Notes under the pieces: model-generated
Seen by the model: only the letters and a program-made list of their open reading frames with translations
Told to the model about the DNA's origin: nothing
Database searches by the model: none
Made by a program: the position numbers and the translations under genes
Shown: positions 1-8,209 of the stretch, one piece after another
Layout of the letters: each line of letters starts with the position of its first letter
Position numbering within the stretch: the first letter of the stretch is position 1
NCBI GenBank assembly: GCA_036351675.1
Contig: JAZBPO010000459.1
Coordinates: 1-10,902 of the forward strand
Reading direction: 5' to 3'
DNA from: JAZBPO01 sp036351675
GTDB taxonomy: Bacteria; Pseudomonadota; Gammaproteobacteria; Pseudomonadales; Azotimanducaceae
DNA: 10,902 nt

Positions 1-869
1 AGACGGGCACCCTCACGGAGCCCCTCGCCCTCGAGGTCCGGCGTCTGACGGGCGACAGGACCGCGGATCGGATCGTCGCAGCGCTCGAACGCGATCTCGA
101 TCACCCGCTGGCGCGCGTACTCGCCGGCCTCGCGGACGACGCTCCGGTGGCCCGGGACGTCCGTATCGAGGCCGGCGCGGGCGTCAGCGGCGAGGTCGAC
201 GGAGTCCGCTGGTTCCTCGGACGCGGTGCCGACGCGGACCGACAGGCAGAAGACGACGGGGACGAAAGCGGCGCGGAACTCGTGCTCGCACGGGAGGGTA
301 CGGCCGAGCCCGTCGCGCGCTATACCGTCAGCGAGCGCATCCGGCCTGGTACGGAGACCGTACTCGACGAACTGCGAGCGCTCGGGCTGGAACCGCTGAT
401 GCTTTCCGGCGACAGCGAGGCGCGCACGGCACGCATCGCCGGCGAACTCGCCATCGGCACCTGGTGCGCGTCGGCCCGGCCCGCCGACAAGCTCGCCTGG
501 CTGCAGGCGCGCATGAGCGGCGGCAGGCACGTGGTCTACGTGGGTGACGGCATCAACGACGCGCCCGTCCTCGGCGGTGCGAGTGCATCCGTCGCGGTCG
601 GCGGCGCGAGTGACTACGCGCGCACCGCAGCCGATGCCGTGCTTCTCGACGAAGGTCTCCATGCCCTGCCCGAACTCGTGCGCACGGCCCGCGCCGCGCG
701 TCGCCGCATACGCCTCAATCTGGGCTGGGCCCTCGGCTACAACGTCCTCGCCGTTCCCCTCGCGCTGAGCGGCATGGTCACGCCCTGGCTCGCCGCCATC
801 GGCATGTCCGTGAGTTCCCTCGTGGTCATGCTCGGTTCCGCGTCGCTGCTGCGGGACGGAGAACGCTGA
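1..869 (+). CDS. ccoI: Copper-translocating P-type ATPase, C-terminal part (CcoI, cbb3 oxidase maturation); 5' truncated by window
   Basis: This is the catalytic half of a P1B-type ATPase that pumps copper across the inner membrane for cbb3 cytochrome oxidase assembly. The window opens inside the phosphorylation motif: the first full codons read TGTLTEP, so the DK of DKTGTLT is just cut off. Downstream are the HP motif of heavy-metal ATPases (DHPLA, around 96-110), MLSGDS in the P domain and the hinge motif GDGINDAP at 543-566. Two final membrane helices follow (about 715-850). The metal-binding CPC helix and the N-terminal domain lie upstream and cannot be seen. The choice of CcoI over CopA rests on the 1-base TGATG overlap with ccoS, the usual arrangement of the ccoGHIS maturation cluster. 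A GTG at 147 is internal and is not the start. Family certain, paralogue very likely. Confidence 0.93.
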   Translation, partial: TGTLTEPLALEVRRLTGDRTADRIVAALERDLDHPLARVLAGLADDAPVARDVRIEAGAGVSGEVDGVRWFLGRGADADRQAEDDGDESGAELVLAREGTAEPVARYTVSERIRPGTETVLDELRALGLEPLMLSGDSEARTARIAGELAIGTWCASARPADKLAWLQARMSGGRHVVYVGDGINDAPVLGGASASVAVGGASDYARTAADAVLLDEGLHALPELVRTARAARRRIRLNLGWALGYNVLAVPLALSGMVTPWLAAIGMSVSSLVVMLGSASLLRDGER

Positions 870-1066
870 TGGACGTGATCATCGTGCTGATCCCCATCTC
901 CATCGTCCTCGTGCTGCTGGCGCTGCGCGCCCTCGCCTGGTCCGTCGACAGTGGCCAGTTCGACGATCTCGACCGCGAAGCGCAGCGCATTCTCTTCGAG
1001 GAGACTCCGACGGCCGAGCGGGCAGCCGATGAAGGGAGCGACGACGACGGGCAGACGCCGCGGTGA
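869..1066 (+). CDS. ccoS: Cbb3-type cytochrome oxidase assembly protein CcoS
   Basis: This is a 65-residue single-pass membrane protein needed for maturation of cbb3 oxidase, where in studied species loss of CcoS gives an enzyme lacking cofactors. A hydrophobic N-terminal helix (residues about 2-24) is followed by the family signature W-S-V-D-S-G-Q-F-D-D-L-D, then AQRIL and an acidic, polar tail. Length and motif order are typical. Its ATG overlaps the ccoI stop by one base and its own stop overlaps the next ATG by one base, so the three genes are probably translationally coupled. The tail after residue 45 is low-complexity and is not informative. Confidence 0.95.
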   Translation: MDVIIVLIPISIVLVLLALRALAWSVDSGQFDDLDREAQRILFEETPTAERAADEGSDDDGQTPR

Positions 1067-1869
1067 TGCCCGCCGGCGAACACCTGCTCACGGCCTTCAC
1101 GCTCGGCCTGCTCGGTAGCGGGCACTGCATCGCCATGTGCGGCGGTATCGCGGCCGCCCTCGGCATGCGCGCCTGCGCGACGCCGTCAGGCCCGGGCGCG
1201 GCGGCCCTCGCACTGCCACTGCAGGCATTCGGACGGCTGGCGAGCTACGGCGCGCTCGGCGCCCTGGCGGGCGGCGCCGGTGCCGTCGCGGCGGATCTGG
1301 TGCCGGGCGCGACCCTGATCCTGCGCGCCGTCGCGGGCGCCATGCTGATCACCATGGGCCTCTACGTCGCCGGCCTCTGGCGCGGGCTCCTCGCCGTCGA
1401 GCGGGTCGGCGGCGGCCTGTTCCGGACGGCTCGCGCCGTCGCGGCACAGGCGGAAGGCCCGGCCCGTCCCCTGCTGTTCGGCCTCGCCTGGGGCCTGCTG
1501 CCCTGCGGCCTCGTCTACAGCACGCTCGCCTGGAGCCTCGCGGCTGCCGGATCGGCGCCGGGGGGCGCCCTGCTCATGATCGCCTTCGGCGCCGGGACCC
1601 TGCCCGCCGTCTCCGGCGCGGCGCTCCTCGGCGCCCCGCTCGCCGAGGCGTTGCGCGCCCCGCGGACGCGTCGCCTGGCCGGCGCTTCGATCATCGCCTT
1701 CGGCTTCTGGACGCTGCTCTCCGGCGGCGCCCTCTTCTCCGTGGCTGCTGCCACGGCCGCAGCGTCCTCGGGGGACGATGCTGCGGCGACGCTCCACTGC
1801 CGCGCCGGTGGAGACGCCCAGGGACTCGTCGACCGGCGGGTCTACCTAATCGAACGGGAGGAACGATAG
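1066..1869 (+). CDS. TauE/SafE-like (COG2836-type) membrane protein of the cco maturation cluster
   Basis: This is a 267-residue polytopic inner-membrane protein of the group annotated as sulfite exporter TauE/SafE or DsbD-like, which often sits directly after ccoS. Near the N-terminus it has the diagnostic motif GSGHCIAMCGG (His20, Cys21, Cys25). A second-half helix carries a matching LLPCG motif (Cys147). About six hydrophobic segments alternate with glycine/alanine-rich loops. The cysteines and histidine in or near membrane helices suggest handling of metal or thiols, and a role in copper supply to cbb3 oxidase is plausible by context but not shown. Sulfite export is only the inherited family name. 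The ATG at 1066 overlaps the ccoS stop; a GTG at 1063 would add one residue. The hydrophilic tail after the last helix (about residues 243-267) contains a further His-Cys pair. Confidence 0.85.
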   Translation: MPAGEHLLTAFTLGLLGSGHCIAMCGGIAAALGMRACATPSGPGAAALALPLQAFGRLASYGALGALAGGAGAVAADLVPGATLILRAVAGAMLITMGLYVAGLWRGLLAVERVGGGLFRTARAVAAQAEGPARPLLFGLAWGLLPCGLVYSTLAWSLAAAGSAPGGALLMIAFGAGTLPAVSGAALLGAPLAEALRAPRTRRLAGASIIAFGFWTLLSGGALFSVAAATAAASSGDDAAATLHCRAGGDAQGLVDRRVYLIEREER

Positions 1870-2475
1870 ATGTTCGTCAGCCACCTCGCGGGACTCTTCA
1901 CGCATCCGGACAGGGAGTGGGCCGCGATCGCCGAGGACCGTCACAGCCTGCCGGGTGTGGTCGCGGGTCAGGTGATGATCCTCGCGCTCATCCCGGCTCT
2001 CGCCTTCTACTACGGCGTCACGGAGATCGGCTGGACCCTGCCGACGGGCGACAGGCTCTATCGCATGACCACGAACAGCACCGTGATCATCATCGCCCTG
2101 TTCTACTGGGCCATGGTCGTGGGCACGGCCGCGCTCGGCTACGGCGTGCACTGGATGGCGAAGACCTACGGCTCCGACGCGACGCTCACGGAGGCCATGA
2201 CCCTCGCCGCCTATACGAACACGCCGCTGTTCCTGGCCGGCATCCTGGGTCTGCGCCCGATCCTCTGGCTCGATCTGATCGCCGGCACCCTGGCTGCCTG
2301 CTACGCGGTGTACCTGCTCTACCTCGGCATCCCGCATCTCATGAGGGTGCCGAAGGAGCGTGGCTACCTGTTCGCCTCCGCGGCACTCGCGGTCGCCCTG
2401 GTCATGTTCATCGCCCTCATGGGCGTCACCGTGGTGCTCTGGGAGATGGGCGCGATGCCCGAGTTCACGGACTGA
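1870..2475 (+). CDS. Yip1-family (YIP1-domain) integral membrane protein
   Basis: This 201-residue protein has a short N-terminal segment with the HPDREW motif (residues 12-17, matching the P-x-x-x-W pattern common in bacterial Yip1 proteins), then about five membrane helices (roughly residues 28-48, 70-94, 111-132, 135-158 and 170-196). Bacterial Yip1-domain proteins have no settled function, so none is claimed. The start codon abuts the stop of the preceding gene with no gap and is preceded by a strong Shine-Dalgarno GGGAGG at 1856-1861, eight bases upstream. This makes the start secure and the gene part of the cco-linked transcript. A hairpin follows 11 bases after the stop. Conserved linkage of Yip1 genes to cbb3 assembly is not something I can confirm. 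Confidence 0.85.
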   Translation: MFVSHLAGLFTHPDREWAAIAEDRHSLPGVVAGQVMILALIPALAFYYGVTEIGWTLPTGDRLYRMTTNSTVIIIALFYWAMVVGTAALGYGVHWMAKTYGSDATLTEAMTLAAYTNTPLFLAGILGLRPILWLDLIAGTLAACYAVYLLYLGIPHLMRVPKERGYLFASAALAVALVMFIALMGVTVVLWEMGAMPEFTD

Positions 2476-2486
2476 CCCGGACCGGT

Positions 2487-2513
2487 ACCGGGCCGACGGA
2501 TGGTCGGCCCGGT
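2487..2513 (+). terminator. Perfect 11-bp stem-loop after the cco/Yip1 run, no T-tract
   Basis: The arm ACCGGGCCGAC (2487-2497), a 5-base loop and the exact reverse complement (2503-2513) form a very stable GC-rich hairpin 11 bases after the Yip1 stop codon. The following bases (GGGACTTAACC) contain no run of T, so it is not a textbook intrinsic terminator. It may act as a U-tract-less terminator or as a 3'-end stabiliser. A candidate fnr promoter begins immediately downstream. Confidence 0.55.
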
Positions 2514-2518
2514 GGGAC

Positions 2519-2547
2519 TTAACCTGCTGTCAGCTCCGGTTTACACT
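2519..2547 (+). promoter_or_regulatory. Candidate sigma-70 promoter of fnr
   Basis: TTAACC (2519-2524, 4 of 6 against TTGACA) and TACACT (2542-2547, 4 of 6 against TATAAT) are separated by exactly 17 bases, ending 54 bases before the fnr ATG. The position just after the upstream hairpin supports a separate fnr transcript. No FNR-type box is visible here, so autoregulation is not indicated. The call is from pattern only. Confidence 0.4.
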
Positions 2548-2601
2548 CAGGGTCTGCGGTGACTCGGGGGGAGGCGCCGTGAGACCGGACGGAGCTGCAT
2601 C

Positions 2602-3339
2602 ATGAGCAGCGCTGCAGAGCAGCCGCACAGCTTTCAACCCCACTGCCAGAACTGTTCTCTGAATTCCATATGCCTGCCGATCGCCCTGGAGACGGGCGAG
2701 GTAGAGCGGCTCGACGACATCGTGGAGCGCGGTCGTCCGATTCATCGGGGTGACCACGTCTACCGCTCCGAAGACGCCTGCGAGGCCGTCTTCGCCGTAC
2801 GCAGCGGCGCCATCAAGACCTATCGCATCACGCCCGACGGCGACGAACAGATCACCGGCTTCCATCTGCCCGGCGAGATCTTCGGTCTCACCGGCATCGC
2901 CGGCGGATTCCACCAGAACAGCGCCGTCGCCCTCGAGACCTCGGCGATCTGCGAGATTCCCTTCGACGGCATCGAGCCTCTGTCGCGCGACATCCCCTCC
3001 CTCCAGCGCCATCTGTTCCAGCTCATGAGCCGGACCATCAGCGACGATCAGCAACTGATCCTGCTGCTGTCCAAGAAGACGGCGGAGGAACGCATCGCGT
3101 CCCTGCTCCTGAGCCTGTCCTCGCGCATGCGCAGACGGCGCCTGTCGGGGCGCGAGTTCCGTCTGCCCATGTCCCGGGGCGACATCGGCAACTATCTCGG
3201 CCTCGTGGTCGAGACCGTCTCCCGCGTGTTCACACGCCTGCAGAAGCAGGGCGTGCTGTCGGTGAACGGCAAGGAAGTGGAGATCCTCGAACCGGATCAG
3301 CTCGCAGCGATGGCTGGCACCAGCTGGGCCGGCGACTGA
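2602..3339 (+). CDS. fnr: Oxygen-sensing Fe-S transcription regulator FNR/Anr
   Basis: This 245-residue CRP/FNR-family regulator controls the switch between aerobic and low-oxygen metabolism. The cluster ligands are all present: Cys15, Cys18 and Cys24 (C-x2-C-x5-C) and Cys117, in constant register with E. coli FNR Cys20/23/29/122 (offset 5). The cyclic-nucleotide-like beta barrel runs from about 35 to 130, then the dimerisation helix with Asp149 (E. coli Asp154) and the LLLSKK-AEERIA block. The C-terminal helix-turn-helix has the recognition sequence VVETVSR, containing the Glu and Ser-Arg pair that read TTGAT half-sites. The ATG at 2602 has GGAG at 2591-2594, seven bases upstream. The gene lies directly after cbb3 maturation genes, a frequent arrangement. 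It may equally be named anr. It converges on the DksA-like gene with 22 bases between the stops. Confidence 0.96.
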   Translation: MSSAAEQPHSFQPHCQNCSLNSICLPIALETGEVERLDDIVERGRPIHRGDHVYRSEDACEAVFAVRSGAIKTYRITPDGDEQITGFHLPGEIFGLTGIAGGFHQNSAVALETSAICEIPFDGIEPLSRDIPSLQRHLFQLMSRTISDDQQLILLLSKKTAEERIASLLLSLSSRMRRRRLSGREFRLPMSRGDIGNYLGLVVETVSRVFTRLQKQGVLSVNGKEVEILEPDQLAAMAGTSWAGD

Positions 3340-3361
3340 GCGCGGTACAGGTCCCGGGCGA

Positions 3362-3751
3362 TCAGAGCAGACAGTCGGAGCAGATCGTCCGAGCAGGATC
3401 GCCTCGCAGCACCTCGAACTCGATGCGTTCGCCGCAGCGCACGCAGCAGCCGTAGTCGTCCGCGTCCAGGCGCGCCAGCGCCCGATTCACTGCGTACAAC
3501 CGTTCCAGCCGTCCATGCACCGCGACCAGCGGCGGGCCGGCTGCATCGTCACCGTCCCACTCCGTCGACGGCGCCGCGAGGTCGAGGCGCCAGTCGGCGA
3601 ACTCGCGCACCCGCTGCCGTGCCTCGGGGCAGTGTCGAAGCGAAAGGCTGTAGAGTTCCGTGATGAGGGTCGCCTGCCTGTCCTCCAGATCGAGGCGCAG
3701 GGCCGCACGCCTGCGAGGGGACAGGGCCGGTGTCTCGGAGCGCACCGTCAT
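3362..3751 (-). CDS. DksA/TraR-type C4 zinc finger protein
   Basis: This 129-residue protein has the DksA/TraR architecture: a helical N-terminal region (about 13-60), a loop, a second helix (about 75-98) and a C4 zinc finger, Cys103-x2-Cys106-x17-Cys124-x2-Cys127. The loop between the helices contains D66-G-D-D69-A-A71, which fits the D-x2-D-x-A motif at the coiled-coil tip that lets DksA act in the RNA polymerase secondary channel. It is shorter than E. coli DksA (151 residues): the chain ends two residues after the last cysteine, so the C-terminal helix of DksA is missing. An extra cysteine (Cys102) sits next to the finger. The start is an ATG at 3749-3751. The gene is divergent from the CDF gene, with an FNR-type box between them. 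It is probably a DksA paralogue; polymerase binding is inferred, not shown. Confidence 0.85.
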   Translation of the reverse strand: MTVRSETPALSPRRRAALRLDLEDRQATLITELYSLSLRHCPEARQRVREFADWRLDLAAPSTEWDGDDAAGPPLVAVHGRLERLYAVNRALARLDADDYGCCVRCGERIEFEVLRGDPARTICSDCLL

Positions 3752-3816
3752 GGCGTTCGTCCAGGATTTCTCGATTCCACGGAGCGCAGACTAGTGGAGC
3801 CGGACCGGCGACCGCG

Positions 3817-3830
3817 TTGACCTGGATCAG
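3817..3830. promoter_or_regulatory. Candidate FNR/Anr binding site between the DksA-like and CDF genes
   Basis: TTGACCTGGATCAG matches the FNR consensus TTGAT-N4-ATCAA at 8 of 10 defined positions with the correct 4-base spacer. Read on the minus strand, 30 bases separate its centre from TAGTCT (3793-3788), a weak -10-like element. That puts the box at about -42.5 of a transcript running into the DksA-like gene, close to the -41.5 spacing of class II FNR activation. On the plus strand the same spacing would put the start of transcription on top of the CDF ribosome binding site, so activation of the CDF gene looks unlikely. An fnr gene lies about 0.5 kb away. Confidence 0.5.
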
Positions 3831-3857
3831 CGAGCGTGGTCATGGCCGTCGACGCCC

Positions 3858-3863
3858 GGAGGG
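3858..3863 (+). promoter_or_regulatory. Shine-Dalgarno site that fixes the CDF start at 3872
   Basis: GGAGGG lies eight bases before the ATG at 3872. The earlier in-frame starts (GTG 3836, ATG 3842) have no comparable site, and the 12 residues they would add have no family resemblance. Confidence 0.7.
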
Positions 3864-3871
3864 CGCACAGC

Positions 3872-5080
3872 ATGGAGCCTGCACCGACCGATGCCGAGAC
3901 CGTCGACCGCCTCACGCGGGTGACGCTCGTCGGCGCGCTCGTGGACGCCGCGCTCGGCGTCGGCAAGCTCTTCGTGGGTCAGCTCGCGGGTTCGCATGCG
4001 CTCGTCGCCGATGGTCTGCATTCGCTGACCGACCTCGCGACGGACGTTCCCGTGCTCGTCGTCGCACGCCGGGCCCGCGCCGGCCCCGATCTTCGTCACC
4101 CCTACGGCCACGGCCGCTTCGAGACCCTCGCGAGCCTCGTGCTCGGTGCCGTGCTGCTGCTGATCGCCGGGGGGCTCGCGCAGGACAGCCTCCTGCGCCT
4201 CCTCGAGGGTGCCACCGGCGTACCGGGCTGGCCCGCGATCGCCGCGGCCCTGCTTTCCATCGGCGCCAAGGAGTGGGTGTTCCGCTACACCCGTCACGCG
4301 GCGACGGAGCTCGGCTCGCCGCTCCTGCTCGCGAACGCCTGGCATTCGCGCAGCGACGCCCTCTCTTCCGTGGCGGTGCTCGTCGGCGTGCTGGGGGCCA
4401 TGGCCGGACTGCCCTGGCTGGATATCGTCGCGGCGATGGCCGTCGCACTGATGATCGGCTGGGTCGGCTGGGAGCTGATCCGCGACGCAGCGCTGGAACT
4501 GGTGGACACGGGGCTGCCGGAAGAGACTCTGCACGAAGTCATGGCCGTGGTGCGCACGGTGCCCGGAGTGCGCGGTGCCCACCACCTGCGCAGCCGGCGT
4601 ATGGGGGCGGACGTGCTGCTCGACGTGGACGTGGAAGTCGACGGGACCCTCAGCGTCTCCGAAGGGCACCGCATCGCCACCGCCGTCAGGGACGAGCTGA
4701 TCGGGCACTTCCCGGCCGTGCGCAGCGTCAACGTCCACGTGGACCCGCTCCGAGGCGCAGTCGAGGCGGACGCTGAACGGGCGCCGAGGGCGACGGTGAC
4801 GCCGGTCTCGGAAACGGCAGGAGACGCCGACGACGCTGCACTGCCCATGCGTCAGGAGGCCGAGGCCGCGCTGCGTGCGGCCCTGGTGCCGGAACTGGCG
4901 CAGGATCTGCGTCGCCTCACGCTCCACTACCAGGAGGACGGAATCGAGGCGGAACTCTTCCTCCGCGAGGACGCGACCGTCCTTTCGGACGAGCAGACGC
5001 TGCTCACCTGTCTGCGCGGTGAGGGACTGGCCTGGCTGCACGCCCTGCGGCTATGGCGCCCCCATCGTCCGGGGCGTTGA
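3872..5080 (+). CDS. Cation diffusion facilitator (FieF/ZitB-type) metal exporter with C-terminal extension
   Basis: This 402-residue inner-membrane antiporter expels divalent metal ions, probably Zn2+ or Fe2+/Cd2+, in exchange for protons. Six membrane helices cover about residues 15-195. The transport site is visible as H50-x3-D54 in helix 2 and H158-x3-D162 in helix 5, in register with FieF Asp45/Asp49 and His153/Asp157. The family block HPYGHGRFETLASL follows helix 2. The cytoplasmic ferredoxin-like domain (about 200-292) ends in the typical VHVDP. Beyond it is an atypical 110-residue extension: an acidic linker (about 293-330), then a compact segment (331-402) with alternating strand- and helix-like stretches. 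His in place of the first Asp gives an HDHD site, which in some family members favours zinc; applying that here is inference. The start was chosen from the Shine-Dalgarno at 3858-3863. Confidence 0.9.
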   Translation: MEPAPTDAETVDRLTRVTLVGALVDAALGVGKLFVGQLAGSHALVADGLHSLTDLATDVPVLVVARRARAGPDLRHPYGHGRFETLASLVLGAVLLLIAGGLAQDSLLRLLEGATGVPGWPAIAAALLSIGAKEWVFRYTRHAATELGSPLLLANAWHSRSDALSSVAVLVGVLGAMAGLPWLDIVAAMAVALMIGWVGWELIRDAALELVDTGLPEETLHEVMAVVRTVPGVRGAHHLRSRRMGADVLLDVDVEVDGTLSVSEGHRIATAVRDELIGHFPAVRSVNVHVDPLRGAVEADAERAPRATVTPVSETAGDADDAALPMRQEAEAALRAALVPELAQDLRRLTLHYQEDGIEAELFLREDATVLSDEQTLLTCLRGEGLAWLHALRLWRPHRPGR

Positions 5081-5115
5081 GACCCGCGAACCCCGAGGCG
5101 CCGACCCGGAGACCG

Positions 5116-5415
5116 TCAGCGCCGTGCGCCGTGTGCCGGTGCGGGATCCTCGAGCATGCAGCGCAGGTGGTGACAGATGAGGCGGCGCGTCTGATCGCGA
5201 CGATCGCTGCGCGGGAGCCTGCGCGCCGCCCGCATGGCGAGCCTGAAGTGCGGGTCCTCCGACGCGTTGTCGGGGGCCCCGAGACGACGAAGACGCCGCA
5301 CGACGGTGCCCGCCGGCGGGATGGCCATCTCGGCCTGCACGGGTTCGACGCCAGCCTGGCCGGCGCCATCGCCAGCTTCCACGGCGAGATCGTCGAACAG
5401 ATCCACGTTGGTCAT
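5116..5415 (-). CDS. Hypothetical protein, 99 residues, unrecognised
   Basis: I do not recognise this protein. It begins MTNVDLFDDLAVEAGDG, with an acidic first third (residues about 4-30), then an arginine-rich, likely helical region and a Cys/His group ICHHLRC near residues 80-86, ending in a basic tail. No signal peptide or membrane helix is seen. Codon third positions are mostly G or C, as in the neighbouring real genes. Two consecutive ATGs (5418, 5415) are possible starts; GGAG at 5426-5423 is four bases from the first and seven from the second, so the second is preferred. It lies downstream of clpB on the same strand behind a long hairpin, and its stop is 35 bases from the convergent CDF stop. 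A longer plus-strand frame covers the same DNA but shows no family resemblance. Confidence 0.55.
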   Translation of the reverse strand: MTNVDLFDDLAVEAGDGAGQAGVEPVQAEMAIPPAGTVVRRLRRLGAPDNASEDPHFRLAMRAARRLPRSDRRDQTRRLICHHLRCMLEDPAPAHGARR

Positions 5416-5433
5416 CATCGGGCTCCACGCTAC

Positions 5434-5475
5434 ATGGATGGACGTACAGTATCAGATCACTGTACGCCCATCCAC
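5434..5475 (-). terminator. 17-bp hairpin between clpB and the small downstream gene
   Basis: Arms 5436-5450 and 5459-5473 are inverted repeats matching at 14 of 15 positions around an 8-base loop, and the stem can be extended by two pairs to 5434-5475. Read as minus-strand RNA, the single mismatch becomes a G-U pair, as does the outermost added pair, so the whole 17-bp stem pairs. As plus-strand RNA these two would be A-C mismatches. It lies 20 bases past the clpB stop and ends 16 bases before the first ATG of the small gene. There is no following U-tract, so it could be an atypical terminator, an mRNA stabiliser or a leader structure. Confidence 0.6.
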
Positions 5476-5477
5476 CC

Positions 5478-5494
5478 CCTGATCGTGCAGGCGA

Positions 5495-5499
<5 letters not shown>
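5478..5499 (-). repeat. 8-bp stem-loop containing the clpB stop codon
   Basis: CCTGATCG (5478-5485), a 6-base loop and CGATCAGG (5492-5499) form a perfect stem. The clpB TGA (5497-5495) lies inside the right-hand arm. With the larger hairpin just downstream it makes a double stem-loop at the end of clpB. Confidence 0.5.
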
Positions 5500-8095
<2,596 letters not shown>

Positions 8096-8129
8096 CCGGA
8101 AGTCCTCGAATCAGGGTCTGTTGACTCGT

Positions 8130-8157
8130 TGATGCGGCCGGAAGCGCCCCTTTTCAA
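8130..8157 (-). promoter_or_regulatory. Sigma-32 (heat-shock) promoter of clpB
   Basis: On the minus strand TTGAAA (8157-8152) is followed after 14 bases by CCGCATCA (8137-8130). This matches the RpoH consensus TTGAAA, N13-15, CCCCATnT fully at -35 and at 5 of 7 fixed -10 positions. Transcription would start near 8123, giving a leader of about 28 bases before the clpB ATG. Heat-shock control is established for clpB in gammaproteobacteria, so position and sequence agree. Confidence 0.75.
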
Positions 8158-8179
8158 TGCGACGGCGTCGGGCCGCTGG

Positions 8180-8209
8180 CCTTCATGCGCCCCTAGGGGC
8201 GCATGAAGG
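8180..8209. repeat. Perfect 30-bp palindrome over the stop codon of the gene at 8193-8411
   Basis: Every one of the 15 pairs around the centre (between 8194 and 8195) is complementary. Arms begin CCTTCATGCGCCCC; the centre is CTAG, giving a 13-bp stem with a 4-base loop as RNA. On the minus strand the left arm encodes the last residues FMRP and the stop TAG sits at the centre. It lies 23 bases upstream of the clpB -35 element, so it probably terminates or trims the upstream transcript. No U-tract follows on either strand. Confidence 0.8.

Noticed and set aside
1137..2522. A 461-residue plus-strand frame across the TauE/SafE and Yip1 genes
   Set aside because: Arginine/proline/glycine-rich shadow translation overlapping two real membrane proteins with coupled starts and a Shine-Dalgarno.
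3817..3845. TTGACC as the -35 of a CDF promoter
   Set aside because: No -10-like hexamer lies 16-18 bases downstream.
3836..3871. An earlier start for the CDF gene (GTG 3836 or ATG 3842)
   Set aside because: No Shine-Dalgarno precedes them, whereas GGAGGG is optimally placed before ATG 3872.
3730..4776. A 348-residue plus-strand frame overlapping the CDF gene, and a 404-residue minus-strand frame over the same region
   Set aside because: Both are compositionally skewed shadows; the CDF frame has the full family motifs.
5446..5463. TACAGT...ACTGTA within the hairpin as a LexA (SOS) box
   Set aside because: LexA boxes read CTGT-N8-ACAG; here the half-sites point the opposite way and the symmetry extends over the whole 17-bp stem.
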